Shown: in pieces, positions 32,850 through 43,149 of the stretch
Layout: the number at the start of each line of letters is the position of its first letter
How positions within the stretch are numbered: the stretch's first letter is position 1
Assembly: GCA_905221605.1 (NCBI GenBank)
Contig: CAJNDS010002716.1
Span: forward strand, 188,001 to 252,000
Direction: 5' to 3'
DNA from: Symbiodinium natans
Lineage: Eukaryota; Sar; Dinophyceae; Suessiales; Symbiodiniaceae
DNA: 64,000 bases
Translations under genes and position numbers: made by a program
Notes under the pieces: generated by a model
The model's database searches: none
What the model saw: the letters and a program-made list of their open reading frames with translations, nothing else
What the model was told of the DNA's origin: nothing

Positions 32850-35800
32850 CCTTCTCGCCGAACAGAGATGCAGGGGCTCTTGTCCCGTGCTTCTGTCGGA
32901 ATTCGATGATTTGCTCCACAGTCACCTTGCCGCTTAGCAATGGCAGCCACAGAAGCAAAAAGGGCTGAGGTCCAGGCAATGGGAATGTTGTTCGCGCTAG
33001 CAAAGGCCAGGCTGTCATCCCGACGATACATGGTGCCATCATCGTGCATCTGCAAAAAGCAAAAACATCATGCCAAGGGTTGCTGTCAGTTCAGATCAGC
33101 GAAAACTCATGGAAAGCGAGAAGATGCACAAAAAAACTGTGCGAGCTCTGAAGGCACCAGCTCTGCAAGGAGGCCCACGGGCGTCAGGCCAGCGAGGCGG
33201 CAGAAGTCAAAGGTAGACTCCGTGTGTCCTGCCAAGTTGCCAAGGACTACCGAAGTTGCATCAGTTGCGCTTACAAAACAAAGTGCATGCGACAACAGGG
33301 ACCATGTGCGGGGAGATAACCGAAAAGACCCATCCAAAACGTAAAGCGCACGGCAACACAAGCATGAACACATCGGAAGACATGAAAACGTGGTAAACAA
33401 AGGAAACCAAACAATGTGAGACAGAGAGTGGGAAAGAAGTCTGAAGCAAGTTCTCCAAACATTTTTAACAGAAGAATATACATCTATATATATATATACA
33501 TTATACATATATATATATATATGTACATATGTACTGGTGTGCATAGAACGTTTTCCCGGATCTGTGCGGATGAAGCCAGGGGATTTGCAGGGTTTCGGGC
33601 ACATTCCCAGTAGCCAATTGCACGTTCAGCGAGGTGATTTGCGAGGTTTCGGGCGCGTTTTGAGAGGACGAAGGCATATATTAAGCCAGGTGACTTGCGA
33701 GGTTCGCGCGCGTTTCGAGCGTGCTAACCAGAGGCCATGGTGCCTTTAAAATCATTCTTGAATGCAAAATCGTTTATTCGCCTCGGCTTCCTGCCGAGAA
33801 GCGTCTGGAACAAGCAGACCCGGATCGGGCCTCCTTCTCCCTAACCCAACCCTTCCCCCATCCAAAATGGGACTTTTCCCTGTTGCTGGGACCGTCTGGA
33901 ATGTGGGACCCCCCTGGGACCCCCCCCGACCTGGGACCCCCCCTTGGGCCCTTTTGGGAGCCCTGATGAGACGCAAACGCCTGGAACCTTTTTGTTGGGC
34001 GCCCTGCAGGCCCTGCCCTCCCTTTTTTTGAGGTTCCTCCTTTCTTGTCCGTGGGCCGGCCCGGCTGCCGAGGCGGCGCACGCAAGCGATTACAATAACT
34101 CTGTGTGAATCATGAGAAAATGAAATGGTAGATTACATACTTGAGAGGCTAGCCGAGGACAACGAAAGCTAATTATATAACCTAGATTCTAGGCGAAAGA
34201 AAAGCAGGCATCCAGGTCAAACAAACCAGCTCCCCCTCTTTTTCCTTCCTTTGTTTCTTCCCCATTACTCTTACTGCCGTGTCGCGCGTCAGTACCAACG
34301 AAGAAGCCTGTGATATCATTCGGGGACACCATAATAATGACGCGCGGGCGCGCGCTTGGCCAAGAACGCGCTTTGTTACAACTAATGCGCGCGCACGCGT
34401 GCACGCGCACGGGCACACAGGCACACAGGCACACAGGCAATCAGGCACACAGGCACACAGGCACTTAGGCACACCGGCAAACAGGCACACAAGCACCTAG
34501 GCACATAGGCACCTACGCACCTACGCACCTACGCGCCTACGCGCCTACGCACCTACGCACTCCTATACGCACCTGTACGCACCTACGCACCTACGCGCCT
34601 ACGCCATACGCACCCACGTACCTACGTACCTACGCATGCATGCAAGCCCACCCGCCAGCCCGCGCAGCCCGCGCAGCCCGCACGCCACACGCGCGCGGGT
34701 ATCTTCATAAGGAGATGTGCGTGAATAGCTGCCAGCCGCAGCCATACTGCACTCTAACAGCAAGGGCCTGAAGGGACCTCTAGCCTAAGAGTTTGGAGGC
34801 CTTCGAAGTTCTGACTGCAAGGTCTGGGCCATGGTGCCTGGAGGATGGGGGTTGTGCGTGTAAAAAGCCCGGCTGTTGCCGGAGGGCGCCTGGACGTTCG
34901 AGCACCCCGCCAGGCCGGGCACAAAGAGGGAAGAGGTGGCCTGGCTTGGAGAAGTCCTGGCAGAACAAGCAAAGAACGTGATGTACAGCACATGCGGCAG
35001 TTCACAAATTCTACAGACCATTCTCTGCAACCTTCTACTGAGTCTACTGACGGCTCTGCGCGTGGCCTCTGCTCGATTGTTTATGTCGCACATCGCCTTG
35101 GCGTGCGGCATGTGCGGCATTCTTACAGGACTTCCAAGAGCGCGGAAGAGATGTTCAATCGTGCTCTGCCGGGATGCTCGAGCAGTAACAGCGCGGTCTG
35201 ACGCAGACACACCCGTCGAAGTCGCGGGCAAGAAGTCCTGAGCGATTCAGCCTTCGGGCATTCCCGATGAGAAGTTGTAAGTTGGCCCGGCCGAGCCCCT
35301 GGCCGTGGAAACATAGAAGTTTGTGGCGTTGGCATCCGTGTTTCTCTGTGTGGCCTGGGGTGTTTGCTGTAGGCTTGCAAGGGACTGCCCACTGCTGAAA
35401 TAGAGCATGCGACACAAACTCCGAACCCGCGCTCTGCAATTTTTCGTACCATGTATTGCAAGGAATTCGTCGGGCATGAGATTGCCTTTGAGCTCATTGC
35501 ATTCGCTGCAGGCGCAGACCAAGTTTACAGTCTTGTTTGTACCACCTCGACATAGCGGAATCCAGTGATCCACGGTGATGTCAATGTCGTCCCCGCAGGC
35601 GCCGCAATACCAACACGTCTCTTCATCACGCGCCAGGACCATCCTGCGCACCTCGCTTGGCATCTTCCACCGGCTTTGAGATCTCAGCTGCAGAATCTCC
35701 GGCGGCTTCCACTTCGACACATTGCCTGACTGGCGCATGGCCTCTAAGAACATTAAGAACGTGTAGTGGGATCTAGCTGGAGAATTATTTGCTTTCTTTC

Positions 35801-38800
35801 GAACTGCAAGCTGTTGCACCTGGGCCACGGATTGCTGTGCCCAAAGCCTCCAGGGAGATGCCAAGTGGATGCGCCTCCTCTGGGGCATCGCGTGCGACAA
35901 GCTTCTCCTTGCATCAAGGAGAGACATGTGAGAGACATGTGAGTTCTAAACTGTGGGAGATTTCACCGGTGACTCCAGGTAGCGTGAGCGAACTTACTTC
36001 GTCGAGGACTCCCACAGCGTCACAGCTGCAGGAGCCTTGTTTTCCTTTGCTTTTCCAGGTCTCTCTCTGGCTTGCGAAAGCCACTGTGGTAGAGGGAAGC
36101 CAAAAGCTTGCAGCTTCAACACAATAATCGATGCCACGATACCAAGACGCAACACAGACCTTGAACTCTGCAAGAATCTACTTGCTAGCCTTGTAAGAGC
36201 AAGATGTGTGCTTCCCTGGCTCCGGCGACCTGCAGTTGGTATCTGTTGATGGTCGCTTTCTGGGGGCATGCCCTCAAGGCACTCCCGCACTGAGACGCTC
36301 ACGCCTGCTACCGATGCTTCAGGCATCCTTGTCAGAATGGCATCTTGACAGTGGAATGATCCGCAGATGCCACACAAAAAATGAGGGAATCATGGTTTGA
36401 GTTGGGGATGAAGCAAAATGCCTCTCACCGCCACCTCAACAGCTAACTGCCAGACCGAGTCCCCACTGCAAGACTTTGTGCGAAACAGAGCAAAGAAATT
36501 TGTTGGCAGCAAAAGCGTGGGCAACACTCAGGTCTGAAGTAGAGTGGAGCTTTGCCCTCTGCCAAAAGCAGCCCAAAAGCAGCTAAATTGACTGAGCCTG
36601 GGTCGGGCAGGCCCCTCTTCGGGGGCGAAGAGCCCGCCACGTTGTACCCAATTGAAAGTGGAAACATGGAGCTGGAGATATCTATGGCAATCTATGGGCC
36701 ATGAACCAACAATGACAATATATTTTGGGAGCAACCGCTTTGTGACCAGAGGATATGCTGAGATAAACTGATAACATGCGACTTAAAATCGAAACCGCAT
36801 GCAAGCGAATCTTAGTCTTGCTTGCATGCTAGCGGAACCACGCAGAAGCACAGCATCAGAGTCTGCCACACAAGACAATGCCATGAATGACGACATGTCG
36901 ATAGTCACAGAAAGTTCGTTAAGTGCACATCAGCAGGCAACGCTCCATTACATGACCGAACGGGAAATTCACATCCGGTCAGGCAAGGAAAAAAAGACAT
37001 CACTTTTTTGGCGCTGCGTCCCCCTATGCCTGCTTCCGCTGAAAGTGGACTGAGCTTCATGACGGAAATGACTCAAATAATGACAAGGCTTCAGATACCG
37101 TCAGGAGCCTCGGCTCTACTCAGCACCGCTGAAATCCACGACATCTCTTTGACGTTGTGCGGGGCAAGAAAAACTTATTTCTATCGCCGAGTCACCACAA
37201 AGCCCCCCAGTCGTCCGTAGATCGTATTTCGTTCCAGTCCCACGGTCCAATCTGACATTAGCAAGCGCCTTATTGTCGCTCCGCTGTCTGCGTAATACCA
37301 TACTATGATGCCAGCTAGCTCGACTCATCTGACTCACTGAGCTGCCGACTGGCTGGCTTGCGCTAGATGGCTCCCACAAGTAGCTGCCTTTGAAGAAACA
37401 AAACCTCAGTGCGAGTCCCAAGCCTGGTTAAGGCCGGACAGGCTTCAAATCCGCAGGAGGCGACAAAGAACCGATAGCGGCCAGGAACACATGAGCGACA
37501 TGCGCTGGAAGAGGGGGAAGAGGGGGAAGAGGGGGAAGAGGGGGAAGAGGGGGCAGAGGGGGAAGAGGGGGAAGGGTTGGAAGGGGGGGAAGGGGGGAAG
37601 GGGGGGAAGAGGGGGGGGAACAAACAGCAAATGCCTGTGTGCCCGGTTTGTGCCAGGTCCAGGTGTTCCTGTCAGCCCTGGAGGGTGGATTCCAGGAACG
37701 CTCGAAAGGGTAGAAGATGGCAAGGGTCACTCCACATGTCTGGGATGAAGATAATGACAATGATCCACGTGCGCAGGCGGCAACATGATATTTACAAGGG
37801 AAACTGTAGCATGTGGACAGCTCGGCATAGGCAGCCGAATGTGCTGAAGGCAAAGAACGAGCAAGAAATGTACACTGGACTAACACTGCACAGCCACGTG
37901 CCCTTAACTGCACATGTGGCACATGTCCCTCAGCGCACTGGATAGGGGCTGCACGAAGCCACCACATACAAGCAATGTCTTGACAAAGCCCAGGACTCGC
38001 AAGCCTAAGTCGAAAAGGTGGATGGAAATCGAACATCCAATCTACATGTCAACAATTGTCCGAATCCCATGCGCTCCTCCTTTCTCGGGGGATGCCTGGG
38101 TTTGAAGTGCGAATTGGGGGGGGGGGGGGCCATGGCCGGAGTCGAGCTGGTTGTGAACGAAGCAACATGGCTCTGCCGAGTGGCTGGTGGCTTCGCTCGA
38201 TGTAAGGAAGGTCCATCGCTTCCAAATGTCTCTTTTCATAAGGGTGACTGCCACGCACCTCTGCCCTTCATGTTGGTCGATGAACCAATGGCTCTCATGT
38301 GGGTTCACAATATCGTGGAGGTCCGAATCTATCACTTGCCCTCGCAGCTTCAATCCGACACGCAGCTTCCTCTCAGTCAGCTCGATCTCCACGTGCTTCT
38401 CCTTGACAGTCTCGTCCACGGGAACATAGAGACGAATCTCTCGCCCATCCTTCCCAGCCTCCTCCCACTGGTAGCTGAGGAAGCGTCGTGCCATCCGAGC
38501 ACGTTGCATCCGAGACAAACTTCTCTTTGAAGGCTGAAACCACCGAGTAACCAGGGTCGCCATTGCAATGGCCAGCATCGATAGAAGACCGGCGGCCCCG
38601 TTAGAGCGCTTTGCCTGGGGCTTGCTATCAATGATGGGTTCGGCAGTGGCTGTAGCCGTGGCTGTAGCCTGCCGTGCTGTGCGAGCTGGTTCTCTGAGAT
38701 TTAGGCTGCCCTGCGGGATCGGTGGAAGGGTGACCTTCGGGCCTTGCATTTGCAAGTGCAAGGCGTCGGCCACCTAAGCGTCCGAGTCGCTAGGAATCGC

Positions 38801-40730
38801 TATAGAGCAGGAATGTATGGTAGTAGACATCGGAATAATTACAGGGATTACGAGCGTTTTACCAAAACGGTTTTGGCCATTGCAGATGAGGCACTTGTGA
38901 TGCAGCATACTTTCGAGCTGTCACGGAGTTAAAGGGTCCAGAGCGCGGCAGTCGGCTCATAGTTGCAAGCCACGTTGGGGCTTTTGTTGGATTTCGGAGC
39001 AATTGCCCAAACTGTCCGTTTTGGGCCAAATTGGCTCCTGACCCTGGGCAACTCAAACTTGTTAAGTCTATCTTACCGAATCCCAAGCCAAGAACTCAAC
39101 AACTACGAGCCATTCAGAGACCACTCTCAGCTATCACAGCCAACCCACCTGATGAGTTCAGTGCATTCGGGAATGACGCCGAGGTTCTGCCATGCCAGCG
39201 AATCTGGTTTGCAGGGCTTTGCGCATGGCGAGCGGGGCAGCATTATGGAAGGATACCAGCGGGCTCTCCAGGGCAGCAAAAGCGTCACGAGATGAGGGCT
39301 GACCGGCCAGAGACAGGGCATCGGAAAGCAAGCTGAGTATCCGCGAGACGCTGCGCTGATCACGAAGTACTTTTGGAAGGAAAGACTTGCAAACACAGAT
39401 CGCCTCGTCTACGGCTCTACAAGCAGCTTGTGAGATTTCACCTACTCCACCAGGGCCGCGCACAAGATCAGCAGATAGCGATGTAGCGCGGACCATGTGC
39501 CGCACCACATCTCCAGTGGTTTGGATCTTGAGGCTTTCAAAGTAGGCTGTGGGTTCCCGCTGCGCCCGCAACGCACCAAGCTTCGGCGACCTGCGGGAAA
39601 GGCTCACCAATCCCCAGGCTGCAAGGGTTGCTCGTGCGGCGCTCGCAGCGCCGGCCATGCACTGCGGGCCACCCGATTGCCGGAGGCGGCATCCCTTGCC
39701 GAGGAGAGGGTGGGGGAGAGGGAGGAGAGGAGGGAGAGGAGGGAGAGGACGAGTCAGAGGAGGAAGTTCCCCAGGAAGAAAAAGGGTCGGACGGGAGCTC
39801 CCTGAAACCGGAGCCCAAGGAGACCAGAAACTTCGGAGGCTCATGCTACGATGCCATGCCAACAAGTTAAGCTTTGTACATCAGGTACCACCGAAGAACA
39901 CTAAGAACACTTGCACCTTGTTCGTTGGTAACAACTGAGTGGTAACATATGTAACATAAAGCTGCCATGTCTTGGTCCCGACTTTGTGCTGTTCTCCGCC
40001 GTCAGCAAAAGCCCTGTGGACCGCGATAGGCAAGGCCAAACGCAAGAGGCTCCAAAAAGACCCCACCAGGAATCCAATCTGCTGTGAAACCATGGGATGC
40101 AAGCGTTCATACATGCCCAGAGCACAAGAAACCGAAGAAGAGCAACCCCCCTCTTAGACTGCCGGCTCGGGATATTATGCATGCTCGGATATGCTCAGGT
40201 AGTCGCGGGGTGAAGCCCGAAATGCTCTAATCTCGCCTGGCACCAAGATGCGCATGCAGAGTCTGCTCCACAATGTGGCGTTCACCGTGCTGTGCCTTGT
40301 CTGCAACTATACACACAATGCCAGTTGTATGGCGGATTGCAAACGCCATTTGCGAGGCCTGCCAAGGCATGATGTCATGAAATGGCCGATACTGATACGG
40401 GCCAATGCAGCTGGCCAGGGCTGGGGGCATCACGGTGACCATCTCTGCAGGAAAAACGAGGTCACATTCATCCTGGCAAGTGCCGGTACGCTAGCATGAC
40501 TGTCTCCAACTCATCAACACAAACAGCAGAGGATCCTCGCGATCATCGCTGTCCATGACCATCACAAACTCACCTCGCCTGAAGGCCTGCAATGCTTCCT
40601 GCAGGGGACAGTCGCACTGTCGCAAAGCGCTTGAATTCAAGGTGCGTCGGATAGGGAAGCCTGCATGGAAGACCACGGCATTCTTGATGCCGTAAGGCTG
40701 GGAGCCTGAAGCAATCTTCAACAACAGGGA
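32850..40730 (-). CDS. ribB: 3,4-dihydroxy-2-butanone-4-phosphate synthase, split over 8 kb
   Basis: This enzyme turns ribulose 5-phosphate into the four-carbon unit of riboflavin. N-terminal exons: PLQEALQAFRRGEFVMVMDS followed by DDRED (40,620-40,530), DECDLVFPAEMVT (40,470-40,435) and ASQMAFAIRHTTGIVCIVAD (40,354-40,298), possibly ERLHPMVSQQ (about 40,100). These match the family's DDEDRENEGD-type acidic motif, its AAE-x-VT and its AFxxRHTSG. C-terminal exons: GHTESTFDFCRLAGLTPVGL with LAELV (33,232-33,150), DDGTMYRRDDSLAFASANNI (33,050-32,985) and VTVEQIIEFRQKHG (32,935-32,890). These match GHTEA, GLxPVGV and the NDDGTM block. The middle (GISAxDR and RPGHVFPL) was not found, so either small exons were missed or the gene is broken. 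HNH and CS-domain ORFs lie between the halves on the same strand. The first exon may start near 40,724. A plastid location is likely but no transit peptide is certain. Confidence 0.65.
33470..33535. repeat. (TA)n microsatellite
   Basis: TATATATA runs broken by CATTATACA and GTACATATG, within the long intron of the DHBP synthase gene. Confidence 0.9.
33580..33735. repeat. ~60-bp repeat, GATTTGCGAGGTTTCGGGCG core
   Basis: Three units share GGTGATTTGCGAGGTTTCGG and a CGCGTTT end (near 33,585, 33,635 and 33,690). Nothing codes here. Confidence 0.6.
33838..34102 (+). repeat. dispersed CTGGGACC-rich element, copy 2
   Basis: Repeated TGGGACCCCCC words are followed by GGGCCGGCCCGGCTGCCGAG and GCGGCGCACGCAAGCGATTA. 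The end matches the element at 21,180-21,352 almost base for base. A diverged, inverted relative of the GC-rich end may lie near 44,283. Confidence 0.65.
34385..34640. repeat. GCACACAG and CACCTACG minisatellites
   Basis: A GGCACACA 8-10-bp block (34,410-34,500) passes directly into a CACCTACGCA 10-bp block (34,500-34,635) with G/A variants. The opening part alternates purine and pyrimidine (GCGCGCACGCGTGCACGCGC), a sequence type able to adopt Z-DNA. Confidence 0.9.
35247..35927 (-). CDS. HNH endonuclease-domain protein
   Basis: HNH domains bind a metal ion and nick or cut DNA; they serve in restriction, repair and homing. The frame holds WKMPSEVRRMVLARDEETC, then the zinc-binding CWYCGACG, DITVDHWIPLCRGGTNKT with the catalytic DH, NLVCACSECNELKG with the second Cys pair and Asn, and LMPDEFLA. 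All core residues (C-x2-C, DH, N, C-x2-C-N-x2-K) are present, so the domain looks intact. A GT donor near 35,455 suggests an intron, so the last 60 residues of the open frame may not be coding. A preceding open frame at 35,994-36,377 (MCGICGSFHCQDAIL start) could be an upstream exon. It lies between the two ends of the DHBP synthase gene. The targets are unknown. Similar proteins are common in dinoflagellates; organellar targeting cannot be judged. Confidence 0.7.
   Translation of the reverse strand: MSLLDARRSLSHAMPQRRRIHLASPWRLWAQQSVAQVQQLAVRKKANNSPARSHYTFLMFLEAMRQSGNVSKWKPPEILQLRSQSRWKMPSEVRRMVLARDEETCWYCGACGDDIDITVDHWIPLCRGGTNKTVNLVCACSECNELKGNLMPDEFLAIHGTKNCRARVRSLCRMLYFSSGQSLASLQQTPQATQRNTDANATNFYVSTARGSAGPTYNFSSGMPEG
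36400..37490. other. no recognised gene
   Basis: Only short frames without domain resemblance. It is taken as intron or intergenic sequence within the DHBP synthase span. Confidence 0.3.
37508..37622 (+). repeat. (GGGGGAAGA)n G-rich minisatellite
   Basis: Nine-bp GGGGGAAGA units grade into GGGGGGAAG. All Gs lie on the plus strand; the opposite strand gives a spurious Pro-rich frame. Confidence 0.95.
38042..38773 (-). CDS. CS-domain (p23/NudC-like) protein
   Basis: CS domains are beta-sandwich modules of HSP90 co-chaperones and NudC-type proteins. After an N-terminal Ala/Thr-rich stretch and a possible membrane helix GLLSMLAIAMATLVTRWF (about residues 62-79), the frame gives FLSYQWEEAGKDGREIRLYV, VPVDETVKEKHVEIELTERK, LRVGLKLRGQVIDSDLHDIV, HESHWFIDQHEGQRCVAVTL and MKRDIWKRW. 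This follows the CS pattern of W-x-Q/E, I-x-L-x-V-P, a central DSDL turn and the closing W before L-x-K. The sequence after KRDIWKRW is probably past a splice donor, so the printed end is not the true C terminus. It sits inside the DHBP synthase span on the same strand. Partner chaperone unknown. Confidence 0.65.
   Translation of the reverse strand: MADALHLQMQGPKVTLPPIPQGSLNLREPARTARQATATATATAEPIIDSKPQAKRSNGAAGLLSMLAIAMATLVTRWFQPSKRSLSRMQRARMARRFLSYQWEEAGKDGREIRLYVPVDETVKEKHVEIELTERKLRVGLKLRGQVIDSDLHDIVNPHESHWFIDQHEGQRCVAVTLMKRDIWKRWTFLTSSEATSHSAEPCCFVHNQLDSGHGPPPPQFALQTQASPEKGGAHGIRTIVDM
39158..39865 (-). CDS. unknown open frame, possible targeting peptide
   Basis: An open frame of 235 codons. 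It starts MLAWHRSMSLRSFW and passes through a Pro/Leu run that comes from a GAGGA repeat. It then has GDVVRHMVRATSLSADLVRG, VGEISQAACRAVDEAICVCK and SVSRILSLLSDALSLAG, which read like amphipathic helices. The Arg/Ser/Ala-rich first 110 residues could be an organelle-targeting region, but low-complexity DNA underlies part of it. No domain is recognised. It may be an exon of the DHBP synthase locus or an independent gene. Confidence 0.35.
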   Translation of the reverse strand: MLAWHRSMSLRSFWSPWAPVSGSSRPTLFLPGELPPLTRPLPPLPPLLPLPHPLLGKGCRLRQSGGPQCMAGAASAARATLAAWGLVSLSRRSPKLGALRAQREPTAYFESLKIQTTGDVVRHMVRATSLSADLVRGPGGVGEISQAACRAVDEAICVCKSFLPKVLRDQRSVSRILSLLSDALSLAGQPSSRDAFAALESPLVSFHNAAPLAMRKALQTRFAGMAEPRRHSRMH

Positions 40731-40734
40731 CTGC

Positions 40735-41410
40735 CATGCATCGTTCGTTTACAAAGATTACACAAAACTGGCATACCCATCATATACATTCGAATACACA
40801 TACACAGTGATGCTAACGACACCTTCACAACAACTCAAGAGCTTTCCCTCAAGAGCTTTCCCTAGCCCAATTCGCCTGGCTGCTTGGCAGGAAAGGCAGC
40901 GCACGCCAGGTGGTCTGTAAGCAGCTGCTTGCGAAGTGAAGCCAGAGCACGCGCAGGCAAAGCGGTTTAGATGGCCCTCTTCAATGCCCCTCGTAAGAAA
41001 GATTGCATGAAAACTGCGCTGTAGTGCACTCGCATATGACCTTTCGCCCCACGCCTTGATTGGGAAACAAAGCCGCTTGGCTGGGCACAGCCCGTGAGGG
41101 GCCGAGTGAAACGATAGCCAAGTTGCAATCTACCTAGCTCGCGAAGTAATGCTGGCATCTCACGCTATTGGGTAACAAACAAACATAACATTCTGTGAAT
41201 TCTGCACGATTGCTCCTAGCATCAGGCGAATCGGTATCGTGGCAAGTGCACGGCAGCACTCTCAACACCTACTGCCACTTTCAGCGGGCTTCTGCGCGCA
41301 GAGTGTTTCGCACCTCTTGCACCTGCCCCAAAGACACAGACACATGTGACTTCATGTGACCGTCGTGACCTGTGCATATGGAAGCTTCTCTCCGTAGCTG
41401 TGGTCAGTCC
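40735..41410. other. no gene seen
   Basis: Only short frames. It probably separates the DHBP synthase start from the next minus-strand gene. Confidence 0.3.
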
Positions 41411-41413
41411 ATG

Positions 41414-43140
41414 TCAGTCCTTCTTGTAGCCACCCTCTGCATGAGCTTTGGCAAGCCGGTGACAATCGTCTTCAGCAATGTCCCTCTCAAAACGGAGGGG
41501 TCCTTGAAGGTCATGAAATACGTGAATGCAATGAATTAGCTGAATTACACAACTTACATACCTCGTACGACACTGCGAGGGCGAACATTGTCCTCTGACA
41601 CATATAGTGCCAGGTCTTAACGGAGGCAAGCGTGGCACATAGATTTCCGAAAGGTATGTCTGCGCCTCAAATTCCCAGAGACACGACGAGAGAATGACAA
41701 GACAGGTCACTGACAGGTCTTCTGTCACAAGGCCGACCAAGGTGTGGACCCCTGCTCGGGTCACAATGCCCTCGACAACTTTTGTTTCCACATCGCCACC
41801 ATCTCCTGCTTTGCAGTGGAGGATTCAATTATATTCAATTCTCAAGAATCTCGGAAACCCATTCCTGTGCCTTTCGATTCGGAGTTGTCGGCTCGACTTT
41901 CTTTGGAACCGGGATCCTCCACTTCCAATTCCCAGGCTTCAGCAACATGGCACTCTAGTGCAGGTATCCTCGCTGGTGGCCCCGGAAGCAGATCTGGGCT
42001 CCTCTTTTCAATTTTTGCATCTAGCCAGTAGCCTGTGACAACCTGTGCTCACATGCTGAACTGGCTCTTCGGGTCCCGAGGCAAAGGAGATCTTCTGTCA
42101 CTGTTCGTCCTACGCTGCGATGAAGCGGCAACGGCCGATCAAACTAAGATGATGGCATCGCACCTGCTGCCTGAGCCCTCTGCACGCGGCCTGCTGAGAG
42201 ATTCGTAGAGTGCAAATTGTGAAGCGGTCAAACATCGGCCACCAAAGCTTAACACGCATGACAACTCGAGCCAAGAAACTGTCGCGAGTCACCACGACGT
42301 GCTCTGAAAGATGGAGACCTCAATCCATCTCGACACCACTCCCAGGCCCGAGCTACCATGGAAACCACGGGCAAAGTCATGGTGTTGCCATTTGGGGGGG
42401 CAACTTGCAGGGCCGAGTATGGCAGAAGTGCTGAATCATCGATTGCCTGCGCCGGTCTCGACCTCCTCCTCTTCGATCACTGCGGCTCCTGCTTCATAAG
42501 TGTGCGATGTATCCCATCCCGACCCCCCTCCAACACGCCCCCACCCCCTCCCCAACCAAGGAGTTTTGGCTTTTACCCAGGTTCCTCAAATTTCGGCCTT
42601 TACAAAAAGTCCTAAAACTTCAAAGTCCCTGAATTTCGGGACTGGAGCCGCGCCAATCCCACGGAAATTCCAAAATTTCTACAAGTTCCTTAAAGTTGTC
42701 AAGCTTCAAAAACTCTAGAACTTTGGACAATGTAGGAACTGAGGCCATTTCACCAAAACTTCGAAAGTGAAGAATCCAAAATCATGACCACTTTCTTAAG
42801 ATGTCCGAAGCGCACCTCAAGACAGTCGTAGAAACCAGGAATCTGGAAACGAAACGGATTATCATCACAGGACAGCACGCACGCATGTGCGTGTGTGCGT
42901 GTGCGTGTGCGTGTGCGTGTGTGTGGAAACAGCCCGGAGTTGCTAACAAAGGGGCGAGGTGCGCCATGCCAGCGGGGCTTACTTGGGGGGGGGGGGGGGG
43001 GGGGGGGTACATGTAAGCCTTGAGCCCAGAGATAGCCACATTCGTAGATGTTCAGATTGCTCGGCTGCTCCTCGACCGCGATGGAGAGAAGTAGGGCATC
43101 CTGGAGCTGCTCCGTGGCACTTCGCAACATGTCTCGCAAC
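41414..43140 (-). CDS. unassigned multi-exon gene
   Basis: Coding-like minus-strand pieces: MLRDMLRSATEQLQDALLLS, then NLNIYECGYLWAQG (43,142-43,020); LLKPGNWKWRIPVPKKVEP or an alternative frame (about 41,940-41,870); METKVVEGIVTRAGVHTLVG with LVTEDLSVTCLVILSS (41,791-41,690); and DLQGPLRFERDIAEDDCHRL ending in KKD and a stop at 41,414. The pieces have sensible order and composition, but I recognise no family. Exon joins are not resolved. Confidence 0.3.
42880..43012. repeat. (GTGTGC)n and a ~25-base G run
   Basis: A GTGTGC tract at 42,890-42,925 and a nearly uninterrupted G run at about 42,985-43,010. Both are likely intronic in the minus-strand gene. Confidence 0.9.
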
Positions 43141-43149
43141 ATGTCGGAG

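Noticed and set aside
39497-39938. Plus-strand Arg/Gly-rich frames overlapping the 235-codon minus frame
   Set aside because: Their composition comes from the GAGGA repeat; the minus-strand frame agrees with neighbouring gene direction.
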